From Parvibaculum sp. (GTDB lineage Bacteria; Pseudomonadota; Alphaproteobacteria; Parvibaculales; Parvibaculaceae), in assembly GCA_030682415.1 (NCBI GenBank), contig JAUXOE010000076.1, positions 1-49,908 of the forward strand: 49,908 bases of DNA, written 5' to 3'. Shown here one piece after another: positions 42,020-49,908 of this stretch. A program made the position numbers and the translations under genes. How positions within the stretch are numbered: the first letter of the stretch is position 1; every line of letters starts with the position of its first letter. The notes under the pieces are model-generated. The model was not told where the DNA came from. It ran no database searches and worked only from the letters and a program-made list of their open reading frames with translations.

Positions 42020-44365
42020 TCAGCGGCGGGTGTCGGGCTTTCGGGCCGGCGCGCCTTGCTTGCCGCGGGGGCGGCCGCGCGGCGGACCGCGACGGGCGGG
42101 CGGGCGCTGGCGGTCGCTGCGGCCGGCGGGTTTGCCCTGGCTGCCGCCTTCCAGAAGGGCAAGGCGCAGACCGCCAGTGATCGGCACGGCTTCTTCGAGG
42201 CGCACCAGCACCGCATCGCCGAGACGATAGGTGAGGCCGGTGCGTTCGCCGATCAGGGCGTGGAGAATTTCGTCGTGATGGAAGAAATCGCCGCCCAGCG
42301 TCGAAATCGGCACGAAGCCGTCGGCGCCGGTCTCGTCGAGCTTGACGAAGAGGCCGAAGCGGGTGACGCCGGCGACGCGGCCGCGGAACTCGGCGCCGAT
42401 GCGCGCTTCGAGATAGGCGGCGATGAAGCGATCCTTCGAGTCGCGTTCGGCCAGCATCGAGCGGCGCTCGGTCATTGAAATATGTTCGGCGATTTCGACA
42501 AGGCCCGCCGCATCGTCGTCGCTCTGGCCGTCCTTGCCGAGGCCCAGGCCGGCGATCAGCGCGCGGTGAACGACGAGGTCGGCATAGCGGCGGATCGGCG
42601 AGGTGAAATGCGCGTAGCGGCGCAGGTTGAGGCCGAAGTGACCGATATTGTCGGGCGAATAGACCGCCTGGGCCTGTGAGCGCAGAATGACGTCGGAGAC
42701 CATGCGGTCGTGTTCGGTGCCGTCGACCGCTTTCAGGATGCGGTTGAAATTGGCGGGGCGGACGGCTTCGCCCTTGGCGAAACTCAGATTGAGCGTGGCC
42801 AGAAATTCGGCCAGCGCCATCAGCTTTTCGCGCGTCGGCGCGTCATGGATGCGGTAGACGACCGGACGGTGCCGGGCCTCGGCGGATTCGGCGGCGCAGA
42901 CATTGGCCTGGATCATGAACTCTTCGATGAGTTTCATCGATTCATGCTTCTCGCCGATGCGGATGGCGGCGACGCGCCCCTCGGCGCTGATGTCGATCTT
43001 GTATTCGGGCAGATCGAGATCGAGGGGGCCGCGCGCTTCGCGGGCTTTTGCGAGGATGCGATAGGCGGCCCAGAGCGGTTTCAGCACCGGTTCGAGCAGC
43101 GGGCCGGCGATGTCGTCCGGATTTCCGTCGATCGCCTGCTGGACCTGCTTGTAGTTGAGGCTGGCGGCCGAGCGCATCAGGCCGCGGATGAATTCGTGCC
43201 CGCGTTTCACGCCGTTGCGGTCGAAGACCATGCGCACGGCGAAGCAGGCGCGGTCCTCGCCGTCGACCAGCGAGCAGAGATCGTTGGAGATGCGCTCCGG
43301 CAGCATCGGCACGACGCGATCGGGGAAGTAGGTCGAGTTGCCGCGCTTGTGCGCTTCGCGGTCCATCGGCGAGCCGGGCTTCACATAGGCGGCGACATCG
43401 GCGATGGCGACGATGGCGACGACGCCACCTTCGTTTTTTGGATCGTCGTCAGGCGCGGCCCAGACCGCATCGTCATGGTCGCGCGCATCCGGCGGATCGA
43501 TGGTGATGAGGGGAATGTCGCGCAGATCGACGCGGCCCTTGAGGCCCTGATGTTTCGCCGCTTCGGCATCGGCGATGACGCTGTCGGGAAAGGCATCCGG
43601 GATGCCGTGGGTGTGGATGGCGATCAGGCTGATCGAACGCGGATCGTCGCCGTCGCCGAAGACTTCGCGCACGCGGGCGCGGGGGATGCCGTGGCGCTTG
43701 CCGGGGATGGTTTCGGCCAGCACCAGATTGCCGTCCTCGGCGCCGTTGGTGTCTTCGACGGCGATTTCGAACTCGACCCGGAGTTTCTTGTCGACGGGGA
43801 TCAGGCGGGCGATCTTCGTGCCCTTGGCGCGGCGAAGAAGGCCGAGGACGCGTTCAGCACCCTTGCCGACGCGGCGAATGACATGGGCCTCGAAGGGATA
43901 GCTCTCGTCATCGGATTTTTCGATGCGCGCCAGCACGCGGTCGCCGACACCGGCCGGCGGTTCGTCGAGACTGTCGCGCTTCGGCCGCCGCTTGGTGTCC
44001 GGTGCGATGACGATCAGCGGCGGCGGCGTTTCGCCGGGCCAGGAGACCGGCCGCGCGATCAGATCGCCATCGGTGTCGGTGTGGGTGATTTCGATGATGG
44101 TGACGGGCGGCAGTTCGCCGACGCGGCGCAGGCTTTTCGTTTCGTCCTTCGCGATCAGGCCTTCGTCCTTCAGCTCCTTCAACAGCTTCTTGAAGGGCAG
44201 ACGATCCTCGCCCTTGATGCCGAAGGCGCGGCCGATCTCGCGTTTGCCGAGCTTGCCGCCGCTTTCAGCTATGAATTTGAGAATGTCGTCGCGCGACGGG
44301 AGGCGGCCGCTGGACTTGCTTTTCTTTCCGGGGCCGGTTTTTTTGGGCTTGCTGCGTTCGGCCAA
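42020..44365 (-). CDS. rnr: Ribonuclease R
   Basis: A 781-residue 3'-5' exoribonuclease degrading structured RNA. An N-terminal helix-turn-helix (residues about 20-80), cold-shock domains, the RNB catalytic domain with DPPDARDHDDAVW (four aspartates, about 291-303), NSTYFPDRVVPMLPERISNDLCSL, and a C-terminal S1 domain followed by a basic Arg/Gly/Pro-rich tail are present. The start is TTG, two bases after the topA stop, implying reinitiation of topA ribosomes; no nearby ATG exists. Confidence 0.95.
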   Translation of the reverse strand: MAERSKPKKTGPGKKSKSSGRLPSRDDILKFIAESGGKLGKREIGRAFGIKGEDRLPFKKLLKELKDEGLIAKDETKSLRRVGELPPVTIIEITHTDTDGDLIARPVSWPGETPPPLIVIAPDTKRRPKRDSLDEPPAGVGDRVLARIEKSDDESYPFEAHVIRRVGKGAERVLGLLRRAKGTKIARLIPVDKKLRVEFEIAVEDTNGAEDGNLVLAETIPGKRHGIPRARVREVFGDGDDPRSISLIAIHTHGIPDAFPDSVIADAEAAKHQGLKGRVDLRDIPLITIDPPDARDHDDAVWAAPDDDPKNEGGVVAIVAIADVAAYVKPGSPMDREAHKRGNSTYFPDRVVPMLPERISNDLCSLVDGEDRACFAVRMVFDRNGVKRGHEFIRGLMRSAASLNYKQVQQAIDGNPDDIAGPLLEPVLKPLWAAYRILAKAREARGPLDLDLPEYKIDISAEGRVAAIRIGEKHESMKLIEEFMIQANVCAAESAEARHRPVVYRIHDAPTREKLMALAEFLATLNLSFAKGEAVRPANFNRILKAVDGTEHDRMVSDVILRSQAQAVYSPDNIGHFGLNLRRYAHFTSPIRRYADLVVHRALIAGLGLGKDGQSDDDAAGLVEIAEHISMTERRSMLAERDSKDRFIAAYLEARIGAEFRGRVAGVTRFGLFVKLDETGADGFVPISTLGGDFFHHDEILHALIGERTGLTYRLGDAVLVRLEEAVPITGGLRLALLEGGSQGKPAGRSDRQRPPARRGPPRGRPRGKQGAPARKPDTRR

Positions 44366-44367
44366 GG

Positions 44368-47061
44368 TCAGTCCGCCGGTTCAGCGACGTTGACGGCGCT
44401 TTTCGACTTCGACGCCTGCTTCTTTGCGGCCGGCTTCTTTTTCGGCGCTGTCTTTTTCGCGGCTGTCTTCTTCGGCGCGGCTTTCATTGCCGCCGGCTTT
44501 TTCGCGGGCTTTGCGTCGCCGTTCTTTTTGGCCGCCGGTTTTTTTGCCGGTTTCTTCTTGCCGCTCTTCGCTTCGCGTTCGGCGATGAGCGCGAGCGCTT
44601 CCTCGAGCGTCACCGACATCGGGTCGCCCGATTTCGGCAGCGTCGCGTTGGTGGACGCGTGCTTGATGTAGGGCCCGTATTTGCCTTCGCGCACCTGCAC
44701 CGGCTTGCCGGTTTCGGGATGCTTGCCCAGTTCCTTCAGCACCTTGCCGGCGCGCTCCTCGGCGCGGATGATTTTTTCGGCGAGGACGGCAATCGCACGG
44801 TTGAGACCGATGTCGAAAAGCTCTTCGGGGTCTTTCAGGTTGGCGTAGGTGCCATCATGCAGAACGAAGGGGCCGAAGCGGCCGAGGCCGGCGGTGATCT
44901 TCTTGCCGGTTTCGGGGTGGATGCCGACTTCGCGCGGCAAGGTCAGCAGGCGGAGCGCTTTTTCGAGATCGACATCGGCCGCCGACATTTTGGCGGGCAG
45001 GCCACTGCGTTTCGGCTTGTCGTCGGGCTCAAGCGGCGCGCGTTCGACATAAGGCCCGAAACGGCCGGTCTTGAGGCTGATCTCGGCATTGGTTTCCGGA
45101 TCAATGCCGAGCACGCGGTCGCCGGATTGTTCTTCGCCGTCGGCGCCGACGGTGAGCTGGCGGGTGAACCGGCATTCGGGATAGTTCGAGCAACCGACAA
45201 AGGCACCGAAGCGGCCGACCTTCAGTGAGATGCGGCCATCGGCGCAGGCCGGGCATTTGCGCGGGTCGGAGCCGTCCTCCTTTTCGGGGAAGACATGCGG
45301 CGCCAGCACTTCGTTGAGGCGGTCGAGCACTTCGGTAATGCGCAGTTCGAGCGCCTTGGCGACGTCGACGGTGAATTCCTTCCAGAATTCGCGCAGCAGA
45401 TCCTTCCAGTCGAGTTCGCCGGCCGAGACCTTGTCGAGTTTCTCCTCCAACGCTGCCGTGAAGTCGTATTCGACATAGCGGGTGAAGAAGTTCTCGAGGA
45501 AGGCCGTGACGAGGCGGCCCTTGTCGTGCGGAACGAAACGGTTCTTGTCCATGTGGACATATTCGCGGTCGCGCAAGGTCTGCAGCGTCGAGGCATAGGT
45601 GGAGGGGCGGCCGATGCCGAGCTCTTCCATGCGCTTGACCAGCGTCGCTTCGGTGAAGCGGGGCGGCGGCTCGGTGAAATGCTGTTCGGGGCGTACCTTG
45701 TCGAGGCCGAGCTTGTCGCCCTTGGCGACCTTCGGCAGGCGGCCGCCATCCTCGCCTTCCTCCGGCTCGTCGCGGCCTTCCTGATAAAGGCGCAGGAAAC
45801 CGTCGAAGACGATCACGGAGCCGGTGGCGCGCAGACCGATGGGTGCGTCGTCGGCTTCGATTTCGATGGTGGTGCGCTCAAGCTGCACGCTTTCCATCTG
45901 GCTGGCGACGGTGCGGTTCCAGACCAGTTCGTAGAGGCGGCGCTGGTCGTCGTCGAGGCGACCGGCAACGTGTTTCGGCAGGCGCGCGAGATCGGTCGGG
46001 CGGATCGCTTCGTGCGCTTCCTGCGCGTTCTTTGCTTTTGTCGTGTAGACGCGTGGCGCGTCCGGCAGATAGGCCTCGCCGAATTCGTTGTTGATGACGG
46101 TGCGGGCCTGGGCGATCGCTTCCGGTGCGATCTGCACGCCGTCGGTACGCATATAGGTGATGAGGCCGGTGGTTTCGCCGTCGATCTCGACGCCTTCATA
46201 GAGGCGCTGGGCGACCTGCATGGTGCGGCTGGCGGAGAAGCCGAGCTTGCGCGAGGCTTCCTGCTGGATGGTGGAGGTGGTGAAGGGCGGGTTCGGGTGG
46301 CGGCGCGCCGGCTTGCTCTCGACCGATTTCACCGAATAATGCGAGGCCTTGATGCGGGCTTCGATCTCGCGGGCGCTCTTTTCGTCGGCGATGTCGAACT
46401 TGTCGAGCTTCTTGCCGTCGACATTGACAAGACGCGCGACAAAGGCCGCACCGCCACCCGTCTTCATGTCGGCTTCGACGGTCCAGTATTCGCGGGCGCG
46501 GAAGGCCTCGATTTCGAGTTCGCGGTCGCAGATCAACCGCAGCGAGACCGATTGAACGCGGCCGGCCGAGCGCGAGCCCGGCAGCTTGCGCCAGAGGACC
46601 GGCGACAGCGTGAACCCGACCAGATAATCGAGGGCGCGGCGGGCGAGGTAGGCGTCGATCAATTCCTTGTCGAGGCCGCGCGGATGCAGCATTGCCTCGG
46701 TGACGGACTGTTTGGTGATGGCATTGAAGACGACCCGCTGGATTTCGACGTCCTTGAGCGCCTTCTTTTTGTTCAGGACTTCAAGCACATGCCAGGAAAT
46801 CGCCTCGCCTTCGCGATCCGGGTCAGTGGCCAGGATCAGGCGGCTGGCGCCTTTGACGGCGGCCGCAATTTCGTTGAGGCGCTTCTGGGATTTGGCATCG
46901 ACGTCCCAGGCCATGGCGAAGTCGTCGTCCGGCAGGACCGAGCCGTCTTTCGACGGCAGATCGCGGACATGGCCGTAGGAGGCCAGGACCTTGTAGCCCT
47001 TGCCGAGATACTTGTTGATGGTCTTCGCCTTGGCCGGCGACTCGACAATAACGACGTCCAT
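44368..47061 (-). CDS. topA: DNA topoisomerase I
   Basis: An 897-residue type IA topoisomerase relaxing negative supercoils. TOPRIM begins MDVVIVESPAKAKTINKYLG with ATDPDREGEAISWH; the active-site tyrosine is in GLITYMRTDG (about 302). One four-cysteine zinc ribbon (CPACADGRISLKVGRFGAFVGCSNYPEC) is followed by several TOPRIM_C_Rpt units with GRFGPYV/GKYGPYIKH, then a ~65-residue Lys/Ala/Pro-rich histone-like tail. Two inverted repeats lie in the leader. rnr is coupled downstream. Confidence 0.97.
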   Translation of the reverse strand: MDVVIVESPAKAKTINKYLGKGYKVLASYGHVRDLPSKDGSVLPDDDFAMAWDVDAKSQKRLNEIAAAVKGASRLILATDPDREGEAISWHVLEVLNKKKALKDVEIQRVVFNAITKQSVTEAMLHPRGLDKELIDAYLARRALDYLVGFTLSPVLWRKLPGSRSAGRVQSVSLRLICDRELEIEAFRAREYWTVEADMKTGGGAAFVARLVNVDGKKLDKFDIADEKSAREIEARIKASHYSVKSVESKPARRHPNPPFTTSTIQQEASRKLGFSASRTMQVAQRLYEGVEIDGETTGLITYMRTDGVQIAPEAIAQARTVINNEFGEAYLPDAPRVYTTKAKNAQEAHEAIRPTDLARLPKHVAGRLDDDQRRLYELVWNRTVASQMESVQLERTTIEIEADDAPIGLRATGSVIVFDGFLRLYQEGRDEPEEGEDGGRLPKVAKGDKLGLDKVRPEQHFTEPPPRFTEATLVKRMEELGIGRPSTYASTLQTLRDREYVHMDKNRFVPHDKGRLVTAFLENFFTRYVEYDFTAALEEKLDKVSAGELDWKDLLREFWKEFTVDVAKALELRITEVLDRLNEVLAPHVFPEKEDGSDPRKCPACADGRISLKVGRFGAFVGCSNYPECRFTRQLTVGADGEEQSGDRVLGIDPETNAEISLKTGRFGPYVERAPLEPDDKPKRSGLPAKMSAADVDLEKALRLLTLPREVGIHPETGKKITAGLGRFGPFVLHDGTYANLKDPEELFDIGLNRAIAVLAEKIIRAEERAGKVLKELGKHPETGKPVQVREGKYGPYIKHASTNATLPKSGDPMSVTLEEALALIAEREAKSGKKKPAKKPAAKKNGDAKPAKKPAAMKAAPKKTAAKKTAPKKKPAAKKQASKSKSAVNVAEPAD

Positions 47062-47094
47062 CGAACGCTCAAACTCTCTATATAAATGTGGCCT

Positions 47095-47225
47095 GCCGTC
47101 GCCAAGCGCCGACGGCGCGCCGTGCGATCTGGTCGCCGATCTGCCGTGAGGTGCACAGGTGAGCCGCCGCTACCGGCCGCCTTCAGCCGCCGGCTGAACA
47201 TGGTGAAAAGGGGAGACACTGTCAA
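47095..47225 (-). promoter_or_regulatory. topA leader: promoter and two inverted repeats
   Basis: On the minus strand TTGACA (47225-47220) is followed after 17 bases by CATGTT (47202-47197). A perfect 17-base palindrome TTCAGCCG-C-CGGCTGAA (47182-47198) touches that -10. Nearer the gene, GCCGTCG/CGACGGC (47095-47116) would form a hairpin in the mRNA leader about 35 bases before the ATG. The 269-base gap otherwise shows no gene. Confidence 0.4.
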
Positions 47226-47330
47226 ATCCGGCAGAAAACCGCCGAAATTTCCTTGTGCGCCGCGATATGAGCCTGGCCGGCGGCCGCAGGATCTCAAAAT
47301 CGGCGGCCATTTTCGCGATTGCATTGGCGT

Positions 47331-48446
47331 TCAGACGAGGCTGACACGGTTGCCGGGATCGCGATGGAGACGGCCGGCGAGCTCCAGTTCGAGCAGGACG
47401 GCGCGGGCGACAGGAACCGAAACGCCCGATTGACGCAGAATCTCGTCAAGCGGCATGGGGGTCGGCCCCAGCGCAGCCAGCAATGCAGCACGGTCGCCAT
47501 CATCAATCTCGCGGGAAACCGCCAAATCGGACCCCGGGCCGTCATATGTGGAGGGCCCCGGTTCGCGCCATCGGCCGCCTGTCGGGGTCGCCAGGGCGGC
47601 GATGACATCCTCCGCCGTCTCGACCAGGGGGGCGCCGTCCTTGATCAGACGGTTGGAGCCGCCGGCGCGAGGGTCGAGGGGGGAGCCCGGAACGGCGAAA
47701 ACGTCGCGGCCTTGCTCAAGGGCGAAGCGGGCGGTGATGAGCGAACCGGAGCGCAACGCCGCTTCGACCACGATGACGGCCAGCGAGAGGCCGGAGATCA
47801 GCCGGTTGCGGCGCGGGAAGTGACGCGCCTGAGGACTGGTGCCGGGCGGCATTTCGGAGACCAGCGTTCCGCCGTCGGCGATCAAGGCCTGCAGTTCGCG
47901 GTTCTCGTCCGGATAGACGATGTCGAGGCCGCCGGCCAGCACGGCGGCGGTGCCGGTGGCCAGTGCCGCGCGATGGGCGGCCGTGTCGATGCCGCGGGCG
48001 AGGCCCGAGACTACAACGAAACCTTCCGTACCCAGTTCTTTGGCCATGTCGCCGGCGATCCGGCGGCCGGCGGCAGACGCATTACGCGAGCCGACAATGG
48101 CGATTGAGGGGCGGGCCAGCAGTTCGGCGCTGCCCATCACGGCGATCACGGGCGGCGGCGGGTCGATTGCGGCGAGGCGTGCCGGATAATCGCCGTCGCC
48201 CCAGACCAGAAGCCGGGCGTCGAGCCGGGTCAGTTTTGACAGTTCGGCTTCCGCATCGGCGGCGGTGGCGATCTTGACGGCGCGTTTCGTGCCGCCGCGC
48301 GCGGCGAGATCAGGCAGCGCGTCGATGGCGGCTACCGCGCTGCCGCAATGCTGCAGCAGATCGCGAAAGGTGACGGGGCCGATATTGTCGCTGCGGGCGA
48401 GACGAAGACGGGCGAGGCGCTCGGTGTCGGAGAGCGGCGCGCCCAT
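47331..48446 (-). CDS. dprA: DNA-processing protein DprA
   Basis: DprA loads RecA on incoming single-stranded DNA during natural transformation and is widely conserved. The 371-residue protein has an N-terminal helix-hairpin-helix/SAM-like part (RLARSDNIGPVTFRDLLQH), the Rossmann-type core SIAIVGSRNASAAGRRIAGDMA and VVSGLARGIDTAAHRAAL, FPRRNRLISGLS, and a C-terminal winged helix (MPLDEILRQSGVSVPVARAVLLELELAGRL). The ATG at 48446 lies 5 bases after the plsY stop; the 84-residue track extension overlaps plsY and is rejected. Confidence 0.95.
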   Translation of the reverse strand: MGAPLSDTERLARLRLARSDNIGPVTFRDLLQHCGSAVAAIDALPDLAARGGTKRAVKIATAADAEAELSKLTRLDARLLVWGDGDYPARLAAIDPPPPVIAVMGSAELLARPSIAIVGSRNASAAGRRIAGDMAKELGTEGFVVVSGLARGIDTAAHRAALATGTAAVLAGGLDIVYPDENRELQALIADGGTLVSEMPPGTSPQARHFPRRNRLISGLSLAVIVVEAALRSGSLITARFALEQGRDVFAVPGSPLDPRAGGSNRLIKDGAPLVETAEDVIAALATPTGGRWREPGPSTYDGPGSDLAVSREIDDGDRAALLAALGPTPMPLDEILRQSGVSVPVARAVLLELELAGRLHRDPGNRVSLV

Positions 48447-48451
48447 GGCGG

Positions 48452-49096
48452 TCAGGCCTCGGACGTCTTTTGTCCGATGCGGGATTCCGTACCGGCGAGA
48501 AGGCGGCGGATGTTGTCGCGATGCGCAATGTAGATCAGCGCGGCCAGCAGAACGCCGAGACCGACCAGATGCCACTGATCGAGCCAGGCGAGATAGATTG
48601 GCGTCAGCAGCGCACCGACCAGTGCCGACAATGACGAGTAGCGCGAGATCGCGGCGACAAGGGCCCATGTGGCACAGAACAAGAGTCCGACCGGCCAATG
48701 CAGCGCCAGAAGAACGCCGATGAAAGTGGAGATGCCCTTGCCACCCTTGAACCCGAGCCAGATCGGATAGAGATGGCCGAGAAAGGCGGCCAGCGCGGCG
48801 ATCGCCGACATCCAGACCGGATCGGTTCCGGTCACGACACCGAGCTGTGCGGCGACGAGGACGGCGACGGCGCCCTTGCCCGCATCGCCGATCAACGTGC
48901 CTGCCGCCACCCAGCGATTGCCGGTCCGCAGCGCGTTGGTGGCACCGATATTGCCGGAGCCGATGTCACGGATGTCGCCGAGACCGGCCAGGCGCGTCAG
49001 CAGCAGGCCGAAAGGGATGGAGCCCAGCAGATAGCCGAGCACGGCAACGGCGAGCAGAAGCGGCGCGGCGGCTGCAAAATCGATGTCAGCGGGCAT
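48452..49096 (-). CDS. plsY: Glycerol-3-phosphate acyltransferase PlsY
   Basis: A 214-residue inner-membrane enzyme acylating glycerol-3-phosphate from acyl phosphate, the first step of phospholipid synthesis. Motifs [25 protein letters not shown] and [22 protein letters not shown] are in place between several transmembrane helices. It sits 65 bases after the pyrC-like gene and 5 before dprA, all leftward. Confidence 0.95.
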   Translation of the reverse strand: MPADIDFAAAAPLLLAVAVLGYLLGSIPFGLLLTRLAGLGDIRDIGSGNIGATNALRTGNRWVAAGTLIGDAGKGAVAVLVAAQLGVVTGTDPVWMSAIAALAAFLGHLYPIWLGFKGGKGISTFIGVLLALHWPVGLLFCATWALVAAISRYSSLSALVGALLTPIYLAWLDQWHLVGLGVLLAALIYIAHRDNIRRLLAGTESRIGQKTSEA

Positions 49097-49161
49097 TCAG
49101 ATCTACCTCCCCTTGATCCCTCCCGCAGGCGGCGGGTGGAAGAGAATTGCAACGACAGAGG

Positions 49162-49908
49162 TTAGTGTCCAGCCCCGTCGCCGCGAACATAGACCGTGCG
49201 GCCGCCGACCATGGTGCGGATGGCGCGGCCCTGGAAGCGGCGGTCCTCGAAGGGCGTGTTCTTCGAGATCGATTTGAGCTTCGAGGGATCGAGAACCCAG
49301 GGCGTGTCGGTGTCGATGAGGACCAGATCGGCGGGGAGGCCCGCGGCGAGACGTCCGCGGACCAGACCGAGCAGATCGGAAGGCGCGTGGGTCAACGCCG
49401 CCAGCAGGCGGGCCAGCGGCATGTCGCCATTGTGGACGAGGGCGAGTCCCGCCGGCAGCAGGGTTTCGAGGCCGATGGCGCCGAAATTCGCCTCGGCAAA
49501 GGGCCGGCGCTTCACTTCGGCGTCCTGCGGGTCGTGGCTCGAGACGACGACGTCGATGGTGCCGTCGGCCAGTCCCTCGACCAGCGCCCGGCGGTCGGCC
49601 TCGCCGCGCAAGGGCGGGGAGAGCTTGAAGAAGGTGCGATAGCTCTGGACGTCGTTCTCGTTGAGCTGGAGATGCGCCGCCGAGACGCCGCAGGTCACCG
49701 GCAGGCCGCGATTTCGGGCGCGGCGGATAATCTCGACCGAGGCCTCGCAGGAAATCTGCGCAACGTGATAGCGCCCGCCCGCGAGTTCAAGGAGGCGCAG
49801 GTCGCGTTCGATGATGATGGTCTCGGCGACGGCGGGAATACCGGCAAGGCCGAGGCGGGTCGCCAGCTCGCTCTCGTTCATCACGCCGCCCGAGAGCGAC
49901 GGCTCCTC
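49162..49908 (-). CDS. pyrC: Dihydroorotase-like protein PyrC/PyrX (5' end outside window)
   Basis: The visible 248 residues are the C-terminal part of a class I dihydroorotase homologue; the frame stays open through the right edge (EEPSLSGGVMNESELATRLG). Residues expected for metal binding and catalysis are changed: the CHVS-type histidine segment reads HVAQISCEA and the DHAPH motif reads VVSSHDPQD. The TIM-barrel sequence is otherwise well kept (LHLQLNENDVQSYRTFFKLSPPLR-like). This suggests a non-catalytic PyrX-type partner of aspartate transcarbamoylase, consistent with the common pyrB-pyrC-plsY order in relatives. The N-terminal HxH motif is not visible. Confidence 0.85.
   Translation of the reverse strand, partial: EEPSLSGGVMNESELATRLGLAGIPAVAETIIIERDLRLLELAGGRYHVAQISCEASVEIIRRARNRGLPVTCGVSAAHLQLNENDVQSYRTFFKLSPPLRGEADRRALVEGLADGTIDVVVSSHDPQDAEVKRRPFAEANFGAIGLETLLPAGLALVHNGDMPLARLLAALTHAPSDLLGLVRGRLAAGLPADLVLIDTDTPWVLDPSKLKSISKNTPFEDRRFQGRAIRTMVGGRTVYVRGDGAGH

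Overview
The window reads as chromosomal DNA of an alphaproteobacterium. It is GC-rich and carries the CtrA/DivK/PleD cell-cycle signature, a MipZ division-positioning ATPase, and the alphaproteobacterial families DUF1489, DUF1499, DUF1849 (EipB), DUF3572 and COG3146. It also has the typical order DUF3572-divK-pleD-rpmG ... rnr-topA-dprA-plsY-pyrC. A Hyphomicrobiales/Parvibaculum-like host is my guess from gene content; no database was consulted. I see no insertion sequence, prophage, CRISPR array or toxin-antitoxin pair.

Layout. 1-5.6 kb: a triple PHO-box array and the first codons of a leftward gene at the left edge, then lipB, an orphan mini-FliN, siroheme synthase N-domain plus cysH (ATGA-coupled), tRNA-Leu(GAG), mgtE and a kelch protein. 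5.6-9.7 kb: PAP2 phosphatase, acetyl-CoA acetyltransferase, an NTF2-like protein, DUF1489 and an alpha/beta hydrolase. 9.7-14.5 kb: a tight leftward operon, glutamine-synthetase-like ligase > aldehyde dehydrogenase > Fe-dependent alcohol dehydrogenase > panC. 14.7-21.2 kb: mipZ, a D,D-carboxypeptidase with a SPOR domain, DUF1499-clpS-clpA behind CtrA-type sites, and a VOC protein. 21.3-29.9 kb: a leftward RidA > COG3146 > HIT > beta-propeller lipoprotein run, agmatine deiminase, a GGDEF protein, a D-2-hydroxyacid dehydrogenase/FGE-like lipoprotein pair, and eipB. 29.9-34.8 kb: a second triple PHO-box array followed by three 23-bp repeats, dinB and a ROK kinase (ATGA-coupled), a CapA-like protein, a composite intergenic repeat region, and a HAD/DUF3572 pair. 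34.9-49.9 kb: divK-pleD, an RNA-like intergenic region, rpmG, an MFS transporter, two tandem Nudix hydrolases, a fatty acid desaturase, DUF983, rnr, topA, dprA, plsY and a 5'-truncated pyrC-like gene.

Most genes are housekeeping. The best candidates for new biology are four. First, two nearly identical triple PHO-box arrays about 30 kb apart, one of them facing antisense into dinB. Second, the coupled gamma-glutamyl-ligase/ALDH/ADH/panC operon, which could supply beta-alanine to pantothenate synthesis. Third, CtrA-type sites in front of DUF1499-clpS-clpA. Fourth, a structured 430-bp region between pleD and rpmG that may encode a small RNA. Start codons were moved from the ORF track where an ATGA overlap, a Shine-Dalgarno sequence or family length argued for a shorter protein.
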